This document shows, piece after piece, positions 21,407 to 31,095 of a DNA stretch of 64,000 bases (within the stretch, counting starts at the first letter, position 1; every line of letters starts with the position of its first letter). Under the pieces are notes generated by a model that did no database searches, was not told the DNA's origin, and saw nothing but the letters and a program-made list of their open reading frames with translations. Source of the stretch: Parasphingorhabdus cellanae (GTDB taxonomy: Bacteria > Pseudomonadota > Alphaproteobacteria > Sphingomonadales > Sphingomonadaceae); contig NZ_CP071794.1 in NCBI RefSeq assembly GCF_017498565.1, positions 1,781,001-1,845,000 on the forward strand, given 5' to 3'. A program made the translations under genes and the position numbers.

Positions 21407-23500
21407 ATGGGCGCGAGGCTATTTGGGGCATTTCAACTCTTTGCGCCGGATGGCGAGGAGATATCGATATCTAATCAACGCGCCCGCGCGCTGTTGGCTA
21501 TGCTCTGCGTCATGCCCGACGAACCCGTGTCGCGAACATATTTTAGCAAGCTGCTTTGGCCCGATCGGTTTGAAGCCCAGGCCAAGGCCAGCTTGCGACA
21601 ATGTTTGCACTATCTGGGCAAATTGCTGAATCCCTTTCAGCACAATATTCTTAGCATTACGCGCGAAACGATCCATCTGAACCGGTCGGCGCTACAGTCC
21701 GATCTCGATGCCTTGGAAGACCGCCTTGCCTTCGGCGAAGATGATCAGGCTATTACAATGCTCGATTTTATCGGATCGAAGCAATTGCTCGAACAGATGC
21801 AAATTGGCGATGGTTTTGACGACTGGCTGGAAGCACAGCGCGAAACGGTCGAGCAGCGACTGAAACAGGCAGTGAAAAAAGCGCTGGGCAAGCTGGAAAA
21901 AGGTGGCGACAAAAAAACCCGCCGCCGTTTGCTGAATAGCTGGCGCACCCGGCATCCTGAGGCCGTCGATATGGTCGCAACCACCACTGACCAAACAAAA
22001 ACGGATAAATCGAAAAGCAAGATAAAACGCTTCCGATGGCTCGTTGCGGCGGCAACAATTCTGCTTGCTCTGATCGCCTATATCACGTTCGATGCCTTTC
22101 GGTCGCCAGCCCCGGCGACCAATCTGGTGCGAATCGAACCTTTTCAGGTGATTGGCGATGACGCTGATCTTGAAAAATTGGCTGCGGATATCACCCCGCA
22201 GCTGTTATCGGCGCTTACGGCCAATCGTATTTCCACCATTTTGGAAAACAAGCCAGGAAATGCCCTTCAGGAGTTTGATCTGAAGGGGAGTATCAGTACC
22301 CAGGGGGCTGATCGACAGGTTACTCTCCAGCTTTTGGATCATGGAACCGGGCGCGTCATCTGGTCTGAAATATTTGCGCGCCCGCAGAGTCAGATAGACT
22401 TATTTGCCACTCATATTGCGTCCAAACCAGCCGGAATATTGCGCTGCATCGCCCAGTTACGGTCCGATGTCTATAAAAGCACGGGAAAGTCGCTGCCTCT
22501 TTATGCACAATATTGCGCCGAAAGTTCGGATGGCGATTATAACAAGAATTATGTGCTGTTCTCTGAGCCCATTTATCTGGCGGAACCCGACAATCCCAGT
22601 GCCATCAGCCTCTATGCCGATACACTGGCGCGACAGGCCCAATGGGGTGACTCGCTATCGGAAACTGAGCGATCCAAGCTGAGACAAAAGTCTCGAATGC
22701 TTATCGATCAAGTCATTGCCGATGATCCGGACGCACCCTATGCGAATTATCTGCTCGCCAACAATATGCCCATGTCCGGGAATTGGGCTGCTGTAGAAAA
22801 ACTGAGCCTGCTCGCAACAGCGCAGACCAGAATGCCGGATGCCGTTTACAGACATCAAGCGAGCCTGCTGCGACAGGTTGGGCGTTTGAAAGACGCGACC
22901 AAAGTGTTCGAGGAGCTGGCGGCTGCTAATCCGGCAGATGTTTTTGCGCATGCACGGCTAGGCTGGATGTATATCTCACTAGGCGATAAAATTGGCGCCA
23001 AACGCGCCTTAGCCATGGCCGAACGGCTGGACCCTGACTGGCCCGAATTGCACATCAGGAGGCTGCAACAGGATCTTTACTTGGAGGATGCTGAGTCCGC
23101 TTTAAGACGTCTTCGCGAACCACTAGTTATGACGACGACACAACTGAAATGCTCGCAAATTTTCGCGCGCGCGAGATTAGCGGCCAAACCCGATCTTGCA
23201 GCGCTTGAGGCGGCTTGCAAAGACGAGGGACAGCACTGGCTGATCCGCATGTATGTCGGGTTGGGCGAACTGGACCGTGCATTTGATCTGGCAGAGCGAT
23301 TTGACTGGAGCACCATAGCCGGGTCGACCATGATATTATATTATTCAGATACCGCTGCCTTTCGCAGAGATCCCAGATTCTGGCCTCTGGCCAAACGGAT
23401 CGGCCTGCTGGACTATTGGCAGAAAACCGGTCGTTGGCCCGATTTCTGTGAAGATGAAGAATTGCCCATTGCATGCAAGACCGCAGCTTCAACACTATAA
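21407..23500 (+). CDS. Membrane-anchored SARP/CadC-like transcriptional regulator with TPR domain
   Basis: 697 residues. Residues 1 to about 95 are a winged-helix DNA-binding domain of the SARP/OmpR type (LFGAFQLFAPDGEEISISNQRARALLAML and LWPDRFEAQAKASLRQ in outline). A helical BTAD-like region follows, then a single membrane helix at about 207-226 (WLVAAATILLALIAYITF). The outer part has an adenylate-cyclase-associated/TolB-like beta region and TPR pairs at about 440-600. Such one-component regulators sense a signal outside the membrane. It diverges from the GTA cluster across 394 bp. A role in GTA control is an inference from this position. Confidence 0.8.
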   Translation: MGARLFGAFQLFAPDGEEISISNQRARALLAMLCVMPDEPVSRTYFSKLLWPDRFEAQAKASLRQCLHYLGKLLNPFQHNILSITRETIHLNRSALQSDLDALEDRLAFGEDDQAITMLDFIGSKQLLEQMQIGDGFDDWLEAQRETVEQRLKQAVKKALGKLEKGGDKKTRRRLLNSWRTRHPEAVDMVATTTDQTKTDKSKSKIKRFRWLVAAATILLALIAYITFDAFRSPAPATNLVRIEPFQVIGDDADLEKLAADITPQLLSALTANRISTILENKPGNALQEFDLKGSISTQGADRQVTLQLLDHGTGRVIWSEIFARPQSQIDLFATHIASKPAGILRCIAQLRSDVYKSTGKSLPLYAQYCAESSDGDYNKNYVLFSEPIYLAEPDNPSAISLYADTLARQAQWGDSLSETERSKLRQKSRMLIDQVIADDPDAPYANYLLANNMPMSGNWAAVEKLSLLATAQTRMPDAVYRHQASLLRQVGRLKDATKVFEELAAANPADVFAHARLGWMYISLGDKIGAKRALAMAERLDPDWPELHIRRLQQDLYLEDAESALRRLREPLVMTTTQLKCSQIFARARLAAKPDLAALEAACKDEGQHWLIRMYVGLGELDRAFDLAERFDWSTIAGSTMILYYSDTAAFRRDPRFWPLAKRIGLLDYWQKTGRWPDFCEDEELPIACKTAASTL

Positions 23501-23630
23501 TATTCGATCGGCAATTTTCAGCGACTTTGTTTGAAACCCAGCGAATAGGCGGCAAACCAGAGCTTTGACGTATATTGCCTGGCCTGCCGCATTTCGCCCG
23601 CAATGATGCTTAAGGGAGCATCAAGAGCTT

Positions 23631-24224
23631 TTAGCTGTAATTGAGTTGTACATTTGCCCGACGCCGGGACCGCATGGCACCCCCAATGGCTCCAAATCCG
23701 AGGATCATCATCATCCATGTCCCCGGCTCTGGAACAGCAGCGGCAAGGACCTGCGTCCCGCTGCTGATCGCGTTGTTCGAAAAGTCAAAGTCCACGATGA
23801 GCAGCTCGTTACTGCCCGCACCGGCATTGCAGAAATTTGCAAAAGCACCGACACTACCTGCCGCACAATAACCATCATTGCCGGTCGGGCGCGGGTCGAA
23901 CTGAAAAAAGCCTTCGACGTCAAAGTCGAATAATAGCTGCGTGGCGGTGGCGCTCAAGGAAGTGCCTTCGACATCCAGGTCGGTGCCGAACGCATCGCCG
24001 GAGAAAAGCCTTTCGGTGTTTATGCCATTGTCCAAGACTACACGGTAATCGAGAATATTGTCACGACCCAGCACGCCGATTGTATCGTCCGTGGTGATTG
24101 TGAATGTCGCCGTCGCAGCCCCGACATCCCGGGACCCGACAAAGACCGCCGCCGACGCCGGCGCGGCCACCGCAAGCGCCAATGCCGTGGTCGCTGCCAA
24201 TTGAACTACACTTTTTATTTTCAT
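23631..24224 (-). CDS. PEPxxWA-CTERM sorting domain protein
   Basis: 197 residues. Signal peptide ending APASA, a beta-rich exported body with aspartate-rich strands and two cysteines, and a C-terminal sorting tail: VPEPGTWMMMILGFGAIGGAMRSRR (PEP motif, hydrophobic helix, arginine cluster). The tail marks it for recognition by an exosortase-type system and likely release into the extracellular matrix. No exosortase is in the window. The specific function is not known. Confidence 0.9.
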   Translation of the reverse strand: MKIKSVVQLAATTALALAVAAPASAAVFVGSRDVGAATATFTITTDDTIGVLGRDNILDYRVVLDNGINTERLFSGDAFGTDLDVEGTSLSATATQLLFDFDVEGFFQFDPRPTGNDGYCAAGSVGAFANFCNAGAGSNELLIVDFDFSNNAISSGTQVLAAAVPEPGTWMMMILGFGAIGGAMRSRRRANVQLNYS

Positions 24225-24377
24225 AATTTATTTCCTGTTTGACTGGTGCCAAAAAGGTAAAGGAAAAGCCCCGGCCCAGGTCAATCCAGCGACCAGCGGA
24301 ATAACCTGTTTGGCCAAGCTTTAACGGATTTTTAACGCTATTTTAACGAGCGTGCGCGGGCTGCGGCCCCTCACATG

Positions 24378-25034
24378 CTAACCCGCCTCTCCCAAAACCT
24401 CGCGGTAGATATCCGCCTTTTCGTCAATCGCCAGCCGCTGCGCTGGCTCCAGCTTGATCGGGACAGCGAGCGGCTCGCCCGTCGCGTCATCGAATAAGGG
24501 CGATTTTTTAAGCTCTGGGTTGAACCGCGCTTTGATGGTGCGGACCAGCAAATTCCATAACATGCCCGGCATGCTTGCGGTTCTGACCTGACCCAAGTCG
24601 CCGACGCCGGATGCGATCGCGACATGCTCGACCTCCCGCCCCAGCACCGCATCGGTTTTGCCAGCGTCAAAGGCTGAGAGGATCAGCGACAGAAAGGCAA
24701 AGCGGGTGCTGCTGAGTGTATTGGCAATCGGGGTCTGGCAATCGTTGCAATACCAGCGCAGCAGCGGACCGCCGGTGACGGTTACGCAAGCAAGCTTGTC
24801 TTGTCCCTGGCTCAGGGTGAATTTCGCGGAGTCCATCTGATAAACATGCGTCCCGGCATGGTCGTCGAGCATCCGCTTTTCCTTGCCGAGATAATGGGCA
24901 AAGGCCTGGCAGTCGTTGCAATGGCACACCAGACGGCGGCCGGTTGGCGGGGTTGATTCGGTAACGGCGCCTTTAATCGCGCCGCATTGGCATTGGAAAT
25001 CAAGGGTTTGAGAGGGGTTGGCGGTGGGGGTCAT
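24378..25034 (-). CDS. DUF6151 family protein (GFA-like zinc-binding fold)
   Basis: 218 residues with CQCGAIKG near the start, CHCNDCQAFAHYLG at about residue 37 and CNDCQTPIANT at about residue 95. The three cysteine clusters resemble the zinc sites of the glutathione-dependent formaldehyde-activating (GFA) fold. The C-terminal half is helical. The gene is monocistronic, ending about 150 bp from the PEP-CTERM gene. Substrate unknown. Confidence 0.75.
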   Translation of the reverse strand: MTPTANPSQTLDFQCQCGAIKGAVTESTPPTGRRLVCHCNDCQAFAHYLGKEKRMLDDHAGTHVYQMDSAKFTLSQGQDKLACVTVTGGPLLRWYCNDCQTPIANTLSSTRFAFLSLILSAFDAGKTDAVLGREVEHVAIASGVGDLGQVRTASMPGMLWNLLVRTIKARFNPELKKSPLFDDATGEPLAVPIKLEPAQRLAIDEKADIYREVLGEAG

Positions 25035-25229
25035 ACGCAGTCCTTATACACATTTTGCAACCCCACGGGGCGCAGGCTTTATCCCCAAAGCCGGGCTCGG
25101 TGCAAGCTTATCCTCCCCACCGTGGTGAAGGGAAACGGCGGACGCCGGGAACGTCACCCCATCTGTGGCTCTGCGCTGGGTGGATCGCGGCAGGTGACTC
25201 GTTCCACCCTGCGCAGGGGCACAGCGGAC

Positions 25230-27017
25230 TTACAATGCCTTCAAACCGGCACTTTCGACGACATTATGCGTGATATAATCCGCTGCCATCCCGGCCAGTT
25301 CGCGGCCGAGATGCCAGTCGAGAATCTGCATATCGGGGATGATCGGCGGGTTGACGAGAATGTCGTGCTCGCCCAGCATTTCCTTCGACGCCATGCGGCT
25401 GGCGACGACCATAGATCGCGACATGATCTCGACGATGGAGGGGAACTCCGCCTCGCGCTTGCGGCGCAGCAGCACGTCCTTCATCAGGGTCCAGCGCCCC
25501 CGAATATCGTCATATTCGACATTGGTGCGCCAGACTTCATCGGGATCGCCCAGCGACACGACGATATTCGGTCCGGTTTTCAGGCCGTGCATGACTTTCA
25601 CCGGGACATTATCGAGCACCCCGCCATCGACCAGGATGTTGCCCTCGCCGTCAATGAAGGGCGGTAAAATCGTCGGCAGGGAGCCTGACGCGCGGACACA
25701 TTCCCACAGCGGCCCGCGCCGGTGGACGTGCAGGCCGTTGGTCGATAAATTGGTAGAAACTCCAAAGAAAGCAATGGGTTGGTCGGCTATGTCCTTGGTC
25801 CCGTAACGGCTGCGCAGCTCCGCATCGAACACCGTCGGGTCGAGCAGCGAGTAGAGCGGCAGGGTCAGCCGGCGCATCGCCTTGGCTTTGATGAACATGG
25901 CCTCCATCTGGTCCAGCGTCTCGTCCACCGTCATGCCGCGCGCAATCGCCCCGCCCATCGCCGCGCCTGCGCTCGCCCCGCCAATGAAGTCAATCGGGAC
26001 GTTCGCCTCTCTCAGCGCCTGCACGACGCCGAGATGCGCGCAGCCCAGCGCGCCGCCGCCGGCCAGCACCAAGCCGACTGCACCGCCGGTCAGGAAGCGC
26101 GCGACCTTAGCAAAGTCGGCATCGCTGTCGAGCGCGACATGATGGTGCAGCTTGGGATCGCGCGGGTCGATCCACACCGCGCTTTTGGTGATCGTCTTCT
26201 CGGCCTTCTCGCGGACCAGAAGCAACGTGCGCTGCGGCGGAGCGATCCAGCGCATTGCGGTCTGTTCCATCGCATTGGGTTCCGGTTCGGCGCGGCCGGG
26301 ACGCCCCATCATAACCAGCGCATCGGCGTTGCGACAGACCTGGCTGCCCCACTCTTCTGACCCGCTGCCATCAATCAGGACATAGGCGCCCTTGGCCTCC
26401 TGCTCCGCCAGCCAGGCCTGATAGGCGGCGCTGTCTGAGGCTTCATTGGTGCCTTGGTCCACCGCGATCACCGGCGTGTCGGCTTTCACCACCGCTTCAA
26501 ACGCCTCGGTCAACCGCGCCAGAAAGCCATCAGGCAACTGACTGGTTCCGGCGGGGATCAGCGCGATAACCCGCGGCGTGCTGCTGGATACGGAACCGGC
26601 ACGGCTAGTGGCAACCACCAACCGTTCGGACACCAGTTTGAGCATCGCCTGCGTGAGTTCAGGGTGCGTCTGCGCAATATCGTCAAAGGCGCTGCGCGAG
26701 ACCTTGAGAACCACAGAGTCGCGGGTCGCAATGACATCGGCGGTCCGCTTTCCGCCGGCAAAAAAGGCGAGCTCGCCTACCGCTTCGCCGGCTTCGATAT
26801 GGGCGACAATATGGACCTTGTTGACCACCACGCGGAACCGGCCGGATTCAACGAAGTACAGAGCATCGGCATCATCGCCCTGGGCAACCAGGATCTCGCC
26901 GCCGGATATAGCTTTCAGTGTCGATACCGATTCCAGCGCATCAATCGCGGCCGCAGATACGCCGTCAAACAGCGCATGCCGGGCCAGATTTGGGCCAGAA
27001 ACCGGTACTAAGCTCAT
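25230..27017 (-). CDS. Cyclic-nucleotide-binding patatin-like phospholipase
   Basis: 595 residues related to neuropathy target esterase. Residues about 10-130 form a cNMP-binding domain (GEILVAQGDDADALYFVESG, GEAVGELAFFAGGKRTADV). Residues 160-300 are a linker domain. Residues about 320-490 form the patatin domain: GGGALGCAHLGVVQALRE oxyanion segment, GGASAGAAMG with the nucleophile serine, and DGGVLDNVPV with the catalytic aspartate. It probably hydrolyses phospholipids or lysophospholipids, perhaps under cyclic nucleotide control. Single gene; no operon partner. Confidence 0.93.
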   Translation of the reverse strand: MSLVPVSGPNLARHALFDGVSAAAIDALESVSTLKAISGGEILVAQGDDADALYFVESGRFRVVVNKVHIVAHIEAGEAVGELAFFAGGKRTADVIATRDSVVLKVSRSAFDDIAQTHPELTQAMLKLVSERLVVATSRAGSVSSSTPRVIALIPAGTSQLPDGFLARLTEAFEAVVKADTPVIAVDQGTNEASDSAAYQAWLAEQEAKGAYVLIDGSGSEEWGSQVCRNADALVMMGRPGRAEPEPNAMEQTAMRWIAPPQRTLLLVREKAEKTITKSAVWIDPRDPKLHHHVALDSDADFAKVARFLTGGAVGLVLAGGGALGCAHLGVVQALREANVPIDFIGGASAGAAMGGAIARGMTVDETLDQMEAMFIKAKAMRRLTLPLYSLLDPTVFDAELRSRYGTKDIADQPIAFFGVSTNLSTNGLHVHRRGPLWECVRASGSLPTILPPFIDGEGNILVDGGVLDNVPVKVMHGLKTGPNIVVSLGDPDEVWRTNVEYDDIRGRWTLMKDVLLRRKREAEFPSIVEIMSRSMVVASRMASKEMLGEHDILVNPPIIPDMQILDWHLGRELAGMAADYITHNVVESAGLKAL

Positions 27018-27106
27018 TCGATCCCCTCAACAGGTGCGACCCCGTTGCTTCGGTTATCGGCGGTTATGCCCCGATAATCAATGGCTTTTCGTGTCGGTCC
27101 TGCATC

Positions 27107-28186
27107 CTAGCCAAAGGCGCAGATCAAACCGCGATTGGGCGCAACCTTGTTGGCCAGCATCTCCAGATAAGCGCTTTGCAAAGCATCTTGTCCAGCCATA
27201 TGTTCGACCGATAAATGGCCCTGCACGCTAGCGACAAAGGCCGTAAATTGCTCGTCCACCATCGCGCGAAATGTCGCAGGGCCGACTTCTTTCATCAGCG
27301 ATTCCGCTACAGTCGGCGCAAAGAACAGGACCGGCTTTGGTCCTTTCAGATCGCCGGTTCCATCACGCTCCTCAAAATGGGTGGCCCCGACCATGGAACT
27401 GAATTTCAGATTGTCCTGCCAGTGATCATGGATCGCCGCGAGCAGCTTGCTGTTACCGGCAAAATCGACTGAGACGGTGGGTTGATCCTTCACCGCCTTG
27501 CCAAGATCATCATAGGTCAGCACTTGATCGTAAAGTCCCGTCTTGTCGACAAAATCACGGTTGGGCGGCGACGTCAGGCCGATACGCTTGATATCGGGGC
27601 TCAGATTTTTGGCCACCAATGCCAGACCCAAAGCCGTTTTCGATGAGGCACTGGTAAGCAATACAGCCTCTGCGCCATGCCATTCGGCCTTGCGCATCAT
27701 GTCCTCGATCAGAAAGCTGGTCGTGAATAGCGGTTGATAGAGTGCACGCTCAGCTTCCATCTGTCCGGCATCCATACCCAGCCGATTATATTGATTGTAG
27801 ATAATCGCAAGGCCCTGGCGATGTTCCGCGCTATCGACAAAACCGGCATTAGTAACGTTAGCGGGCGACACCACCAAATGGCTGGCCATTGGTAGATAAC
27901 CATAGATCCGTTCGCCAACCGCAATATCAGCGTGGTGGGATGCCACCACCTTGGCGAAACCCCAGACTGGCACGATACCCCAATCCGCGTCGCCCGTTGG
28001 GAAGAAATTCCAATAGCCAAAGCCGTCACCCACCGCGGCATAAGTGATGTTATTGGCGGTCAGTGCATATTTCTCGATCTCCAGCAAAATCTGTCCATCG
28101 GCCAGTTCCGGGACCGGGTTATCGTGCCATTCGGCTTGGGGGAGATCGGATTTCTTTACCCAAAGACTGCTGATCTGGTCACTCAT
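27107..28186 (-). CDS. DUF2855 family protein
   Basis: 359 residues matching DUF2855 by outline: EKYALTANNITYAAVGD near residue 37, WGFAKVVASHH, YLPMASHLVV and AVLLTSASSKTALGLA at about residue 180. The last motif and the layout resemble medium-chain dehydrogenase/reductases without their zinc ligands, so an oxidoreductase function is possible but unproven. The gene is 89 bp downstream of the patatin start, on the same strand. Confidence 0.82.
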   Translation of the reverse strand: MSDQISSLWVKKSDLPQAEWHDNPVPELADGQILLEIEKYALTANNITYAAVGDGFGYWNFFPTGDADWGIVPVWGFAKVVASHHADIAVGERIYGYLPMASHLVVSPANVTNAGFVDSAEHRQGLAIIYNQYNRLGMDAGQMEAERALYQPLFTTSFLIEDMMRKAEWHGAEAVLLTSASSKTALGLALVAKNLSPDIKRIGLTSPPNRDFVDKTGLYDQVLTYDDLGKAVKDQPTVSVDFAGNSKLLAAIHDHWQDNLKFSSMVGATHFEERDGTGDLKGPKPVLFFAPTVAESLMKEVGPATFRAMVDEQFTAFVASVQGHLSVEHMAGQDALQSAYLEMLANKVAPNRGLICAFG

Positions 28187-28370
28187 ATGCGCTGCTCCAT
28201 CTGAAAAGAATCACGTTATTGGTTTTGATTTTCTAACTTTATCATAGGCTTTCACAAGCGATTGGCAAAAGCATTTGCCAAAAACGGCGGGACTGCTAAT
28301 CCTGTTGCGATTGTAATTAAATTACAGAGCAAATTTCAGCATCAAAGCATGCGAAACGGGGAGAATTTGA

Positions 28371-29942
28371 GTGAGTACAGCGCCAGTTTCGGGGTTTGAA
28401 GCCGCGATTAAGCCCGTCACCAACGTATCAGACTTTATCTGGGGCGGCAGCTGGAACGGGGAACCGGTTCTCGCCATTGCTGGCCAGCCAATCCCGCCGA
28501 TGGTGATCATCCTTTTGGGCGCTGGTATCTATTTCATGATCGGCTTGCGCGGCTATCCGCTGCGCCGTCTGTTTCCTGCGCTTGCCGGTCTGTTCAAGAA
28601 ATCCGATGGCAAGGGCGCAGGCGAGATTTCACCCTTTGCCGCGCTTTCAACGGCCTTGTCAGGGCAAGTCGGGACCGGTAATCTCGCCGGGGTTGCAACC
28701 GCAATCACATTGGGCGGACCCGGCGCCATATTCTGGATGTGGGTCACGGCCCTGTTCGGTATGGCGCTGGCTTTTGCCGAAGGATCGCTCGCTGTGCGGT
28801 TCCGCGAAAAGACCGCCGATGGCGTCTATCGCGGCGGGCCGATGACCTATATCAGCATTGGCCTAGGACCCAAATGGACCTGGCTGGCAGTGCTCTTCTG
28901 TCTCGGCGCGCTGTTTTCCGCGCTGGTCACAGGCAATGGTATTCAGGCCAACAGCCTGGGCGATAGCGCCAATGAACTGTTCGGCGTGGAGGAATGGATT
29001 GGCGGCGCGGTTGCTGCCGTAGCGGTTTTTGCGGTCATTATCGGCGGTATCAAGTCCATCGGTAAAGTCGCTGAAACCATCGTTCCATGGATGGCTGCCG
29101 CTTATCTCGTGATGGCTTTCGTCGCGCTGATGATCAACCTGCCCTATCTGCCGGAAACCTTTTCTCGCATTTTTGCCGGTGCCTTTGGTTATGACGCAGC
29201 CGCTGGCGGGTTTCTCGGCGCCATGATCATGATTGCCATTCGGGCCGGTGTTGCGCGCGGGCTGTTTTCGAACGAAGCTGGTCAGGGCTCGACCCCGATC
29301 GCCCACGCTGTGGCACAGACCAATGACCCGGCGGCACAGGGCCGCTTTGCGATGATGGGCACGTTTATCGATACTATCGTGATCTGCACGATGACCGCGC
29401 TGGTCATGCTGACGGTGGCCGGTGACTTTACCGTGACTGATGCCAATGGCGTCAAAACAGCGGTCGAACATGCCTGGCAATCCGATCTTAACGGCTTTGC
29501 CATGACATCAGGCGCTTATGCTGCCGCCTTCCCGTTTGAACTGTTCAGCATTCCCATCGGCACACTGATCGTCTCGGTCGCGCTAATCCTGTTCGTGTTC
29601 ACAACGTTGCTGACGTGGAGCTATTACGGCGAGCGCGCGATCACCTATCTTTATGATCTGCTGCCCGGCGCGTCGCTAAGCGGAGAGAAGAAGCTGCATT
29701 TCATGTGGCGGGTCGTGTGGTGCGTGGTCATTTTCTTCGGCTCCTTCGCGCCGCTGGAGCTGGTCTGGCGGCTCGGCGATATTTCCAATGCGGTGATGAC
29801 CTTGCCGAACATTGTCGCGCTGCTGGCCCTATCCGGCGTAGTCTTTGCGCTGGCGAAAGGCAATCGCACCGCAGGCACTGATCATGGGCGTGAAACGCCG
29901 GTTGAGCTACAAGAAGAAATCTCGGGAGCGCCGGGGCATTAG
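28371..29942 (+). CDS. Alanine/glycine:cation symporter (AGCS family)
   Basis: 523-residue inner-membrane amino acid transporter driven by Na+ or H+. Signatures: FAALSTALSGQVGTGNLAGVATA, GGPGAIFWMWVTALFGMALAFAEGSLAV, and GVARGLFSNEAGQGSTPIAHA in the middle, with about 11 hydrophobic helices. It starts with GTG at 28371 after a GGGGAGAA ribosome site. It is divergent from the DUF2855 gene. Family A repeat A7 begins 17 bp past the stop codon. Confidence 0.94.
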   Translation: MSTAPVSGFEAAIKPVTNVSDFIWGGSWNGEPVLAIAGQPIPPMVIILLGAGIYFMIGLRGYPLRRLFPALAGLFKKSDGKGAGEISPFAALSTALSGQVGTGNLAGVATAITLGGPGAIFWMWVTALFGMALAFAEGSLAVRFREKTADGVYRGGPMTYISIGLGPKWTWLAVLFCLGALFSALVTGNGIQANSLGDSANELFGVEEWIGGAVAAVAVFAVIIGGIKSIGKVAETIVPWMAAAYLVMAFVALMINLPYLPETFSRIFAGAFGYDAAAGGFLGAMIMIAIRAGVARGLFSNEAGQGSTPIAHAVAQTNDPAAQGRFAMMGTFIDTIVICTMTALVMLTVAGDFTVTDANGVKTAVEHAWQSDLNGFAMTSGAYAAAFPFELFSIPIGTLIVSVALILFVFTTLLTWSYYGERAITYLYDLLPGASLSGEKKLHFMWRVVWCVVIFFGSFAPLELVWRLGDISNAVMTLPNIVALLALSGVVFALAKGNRTAGTDHGRETPVELQEEISGAPGH

Positions 29943-29959
29943 TTTGATTCTTTATTTAA

Positions 29960-30166
29960 CCTCAAGCGCCGGGTGCGGGCATCCGCCCGCTTGGCTTTCC
30001 TCGCATAAGCTCGGGCGCGCGGTCGCGCTTGCCTCCGCTTCGCGTCGGATCGGCGCGACCTTGAGAGATATCACCAAACCGAGCGCAGCGAAGGCAAGGC
30101 CGACCGGCCGCCGCGCCTTATTGGCGCGTAGCCAAGGCGACGGATGTCGCCGCCCGGCGCTTGAGG
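29960..30166. repeat. Family A palindromic element, full copy A7
   Basis: 207 bp from CCTCAAGCGCCGGGTG to CGCCCGGCGCTTGAGG. The spacer (GCGCGACCTTGAGAGATATC) recurs, reverse-complemented, in copy A8. Its right end provides a GAGG ten bases before the yqaA ATG. Confidence 0.93.
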
Positions 30167-30176
30167 TCCAATAAAA

Positions 30177-30758
30177 ATGCTCAAACGTCTCTATGAATGG
30201 ATGCTCAACAAAGCAGGCCACCCGCACGCCACGAAATGGCTCGCCGGATTCAGCTTTACCGAATCCAGCTTCTTCCCGATCCCGCCGGATGTCCTGCTCG
30301 CGCCGATGTGTCTCGCCAAGCCGGAAAAGTCTTTCTGGTATGCGTTTATTTGCACGGTCTCGTCGGTTCTCGGTGCGCTACTCGGCTATGCCATCGGTTT
30401 CTTCCTGTTTGAAACCATCGGCATTGCGATCCTCGACTTCTACGGCATGGCAGACAAATTCGATACATTTGCGCAGAGTTTCAATGAGCAGGGCTGGGTC
30501 GTGGTCATCCTCGCCGGGTTCACGCCGCTGCCGTTTAAAGTGATCACCATAGCGGCTGGCAGCACTGCGATGCCGCTCTATATCCTGATTATTGCGGCGA
30601 TTATTGCGCGTTCGGCGCGCTTTTTTCTCGTCGCAACCTTGCTGCGCTTTTTCGGCCCACCGATGAAGGAATGGATCGACAAGAATTTCGCATTGGCCAC
30701 TACGGTTGGCGGAATATTGTTCGTTGGCGGTTTTGCGGCGGTGAAGTTGCTGGTTTGA
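30177..30758 (+). CDS. YqaA family membrane protein (VTT/SNARE-associated domain)
   Basis: 193 residues with four to five hydrophobic helices and the VTT-type motifs FTESSFFPIPPDVLLAPM near residue 28 and AGFTPLPFKVITIAAGS at about residue 118. Members of this DedA-related family act in membrane homeostasis; a lipid scramblase-like or transport function is likely but not known for YqaA. There is no ribosome site other than GAGG from repeat A7. Inverted A copies lie 11 bp before the start and 25 bp after the stop. Confidence 0.88.
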   Translation: MLKRLYEWMLNKAGHPHATKWLAGFSFTESSFFPIPPDVLLAPMCLAKPEKSFWYAFICTVSSVLGALLGYAIGFFLFETIGIAILDFYGMADKFDTFAQSFNEQGWVVVILAGFTPLPFKVITIAAGSTAMPLYILIIAAIIARSARFFLVATLLRFFGPPMKEWIDKNFALATTVGGILFVGGFAAVKLLV

Positions 30759-30782
30759 GCAAGGGTTTTTTGTTTTTTTTAA

Positions 30783-31024
30783 CCTCAAGCGCCGGGCGCG
30801 GGGATTCTCTTTTTAACCTCAGGCGCCGGGTGCGGGCATCCGTCGCCTTGGCTACGCGCCAATAAGGCGCGGCGGCCGGTCGGCCTTGCCTTCGCTGCGC
30901 TCGGTTTGGTGATATCTCTCAAGGTCGCGCCGATCCGACGCGAAGCGGAGGCAAGCGCGACCGCGCGCCCGAGCTTATGCGAGGAAAGCCAAGCGGGCGG
31001 ATGCCCGCACCCGGCGCCTGAGGT
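30783..31024. repeat. Family A palindromic element, full copy A8 (inverted relative to A7)
   Basis: Duplicated left terminus (30783 and 30817) then a full element ending CACCCGGCGCCTGAGG. The internal part is nearly the exact reverse complement of A7, spacer included, so the yqaA gene lies between long inverted repeats. Confidence 0.93.
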
Positions 31025-31095
31025 TAAATAAAGAATCCTTCTTCCGCCCATATAAAATATTTCTAGCGATATTTCGGACACTTGCTTAAACGCAA

